Assembly (NCBI GenBank): GCA_024636425.1
Contig: JAGXHB010000017.1
Coordinates: 1-12,079 of the forward strand
Source: Roseobacter sp.
Lineage (GTDB): Bacteria > Pseudomonadota > Alphaproteobacteria > Rhodobacterales > Rhodobacteraceae
DNA length: 12,079 nucleotides
Direction: 5' to 3'
The notes under the pieces are model-generated. The model worked only from the letters and a program-made list of their open reading frames with translations, did not search any database and was not told the DNA's origin. Positions 11,007 to 12,079 of this stretch are shown here, in pieces; position 1 is the stretch's first letter, and each line of letters starts with the position of its first letter. The translations under genes and the position numbers were made by a program.

Positions 11007-12079
11007 CAGTATCCATCGTCTTTCTGCAGGTCGGTTCTGGCGAGCATCGCTATCGCGACGCTTTTGAGAACGCACGGCAGACCTGCATATAGCCATACGA
11101 GCGTAGTGATCGCCTGTGACGGGTTGGATGAAGCGCCACTGTCGAAACCCGCCAGTTCTAGGCTTGGAAGTAGCGTGACTGCCGCAAAGGCAAGCGTGAA
11201 CTTGGACACCAGCGACCACAGGCCAAAACCTTCGGCGGCTGAAGGCGCAATTCGCGCCATCCGCGTTGCAAACATGGCTGGCAGCAGGGTCAAATCTGCA
11301 CCAAGTGCGGCACCGGATCCCACGCAGACCAGCGCAAAGGCCCAGACATCGCCCGCGCCGAGCGTCAGCGCGCCGGCGAAGGCCACAATAGACAGAACCA
11401 TCGCCCCGAGCAGGACTTTCTTGGGACCGAAACGTTCAGCCAGCAGCCCCCAGAACGGGGCGGCGGCGGCGGCAGACAGAAAGAACAGCAACAAAAGCGG
11501 GCCTTCCCATCCCGGAGCTTGCAAAGCGCTTTCGACGTAGAACAGGAACAGCGTCGAGGTCACGGCGACGGGGGCGGCGTTCAACAGCGCGATGATCAGC
11601 AAGCGACGCGCCGTTGCATCGGCCAGAATGGTACCGAAGCCGGTGCTTGCGGGCAGACCCGCGCTGCGCCATTCGCCGCGCATCGCCCAGACTGATGCCA
11701 GGGCCAGGACCGCAAACCCCACCGCGAACCCCGTGAAGGGCGCGTTCATCGCCGCACCCAAGGCCACCGGTGCGACCGAGGCGGCGCAGACCCCCAAAAG
11801 CGCGCCCGTCTCGCGCCAGCGGGCAAGCGCAAGGTGGCCGGCACCCGGCAGCCGGTCAGCCTTTGCTACACCTTGGGCGTAAAAACAGATCGTCAGAAAA
11901 CTGAACGCCGAAAAAACGCCTGTCAGCGTCAAGGCAAACCACCAAAGCGGCGGCAGCAACGGCGGCACCGCGAAAAGCGCAAACATCGAGACGGCCATGA
12001 CCGCCGCGCCCAAGCCCACGGCCAAACCGCGATGATCGCGCAACCGCTCCGAAAGCCGCCCCAGCAGCGGGTCTTGAAC
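11006..12079 (-). CDS. GPH-type/MFS_2 major facilitator transporter, 5' end outside window
   Basis: The frame is open to the window edge; 357 residues are visible and roughly 40-50 N-terminal residues are probably missing. The TTG at 12043 is not the start, because the codons before it encode the conserved loop motif DPLLGRLSERLRDHRG of the melibiose-permease-like (GPH, MFS_2) family, normally after the second helix. About ten hydrophobic helices follow, for example AVMAVSMFALFAV, the SFLTICFY segment, LLLLFFLSAAAAAPF and AFALVCVGSGAALG. A second MFS loop reads GLLAERFGPKKVLLG. Family members move sugars or other small solutes with a cation across the inner membrane; relatives in lipid-stress loci have no proven substrate. 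It is the upstream visible member of the operon with DUF3833 and SDR; more genes and the promoter probably lie beyond the window. Confidence 0.9.
   Translation of the reverse strand, partial: VQDPLLGRLSERLRDHRGLAVGLGAAVMAVSMFALFAVPPLLPPLWWFALTLTGVFSAFSFLTICFYAQGVAKADRLPGAGHLALARWRETGALLGVCAASVAPVALGAAMNAPFTGFAVGFAVLALASVWAMRGEWRSAGLPASTGFGTILADATARRLLIIALLNAAPVAVTSTLFLFYVESALQAPGWEGPLLLLFFLSAAAAAPFWGLLAERFGPKKVLLGAMVLSIVAFAGALTLGAGDVWAFALVCVGSGAALGADLTLLPAMFATRMARIAPSAAEGFGLWSLVSKFTLAFAAVTLLPSLELAGFDSGASSNPSQAITTLVWLYAGLPCVLKSVAIAMLARTDLQKDDGY

Noticed and set aside
1..12079. CRISPR arrays, transposases, phage genes, toxin-antitoxin pairs, tRNAs
   Set aside because: I saw no regularly spaced repeats, transposase or integrase motifs, terminal inverted repeats or cloverleaf sequences.

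Overview
The window looks like chromosomal DNA from a Rhodobacterales (Roseobacter-type) alphaproteobacterium. The evidence is high-GC DNA with short spacers and frequent stop/start overlaps, a LYS1-type saccharopine dehydrogenase, a FdsA-like molybdenum formate dehydrogenase alpha subunit, and an SDR / DUF3833 / GPH-transporter cluster. That cluster resembles one I recall near the sigma-E/ChrR singlet-oxygen genes of Rhodobacter sphaeroides. The genus is not determined. I see no tRNA, rRNA, CRISPR array, insertion sequence or phage gene. All complete genes have intact frames, and the first and last genes are cut by the window ends.

Layout. (1) Bases 1-1930, plus strand: the C-terminal end of a hybrid sensor kinase (ATPase domain plus receiver), an OmpR-type response regulator and a GNAT acetyltransferase, joined by a 4-bp and a 10-bp overlap. 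(2) 1927-2685, minus: a crotonase-family protein ending head-on against the acetyltransferase inside one shared CTAG. (3) 2810-3037, plus: a 75-residue stand-alone WGR-domain protein. (4) 3026-7109, minus: a large formate dehydrogenase-type alpha subunit followed, after a 109-bp hairpin-containing spacer, by an M20-type Zn amidase (N-carbamoyl-L-amino-acid hydrolase / allantoate amidohydrolase family). (5) 7324-9667, plus: a tight three-gene unit with a histidine-phosphatase-fold protein, a glutathione S-transferase and saccharopine dehydrogenase (NAD+, L-lysine-forming). (6) 9714-12079, minus: a GPH/MFS transporter (5' end off the window), a DUF3833 membrane-anchored protein and a short-chain dehydrogenase, with a 1-bp overlap and a 3-bp gap.

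How the genes work together. Block 1 is a signalling cassette whose input domain lies outside the window. Blocks 2-5 are metabolic: acyl-CoA chemistry, carbamoyl/ureide nitrogen release, formate-type oxidation and lysine/saccharopine interconversion. Block 6 is best read as a lipid or membrane stress module, by analogy to R. sphaeroides. No classical mobile or defence system is present. The points most worth a second look are: the formate dehydrogenase alpha subunit has lost the ligands of its N5-like Fe-S cluster and has no visible partner subunits; the histidine phosphatase has Ser in place of its second catalytic His; the crotonase lacks its first catalytic Glu; the small WGR protein may be leaderless; and an imperfect 24-bp motif is shared by two intergenic regions.
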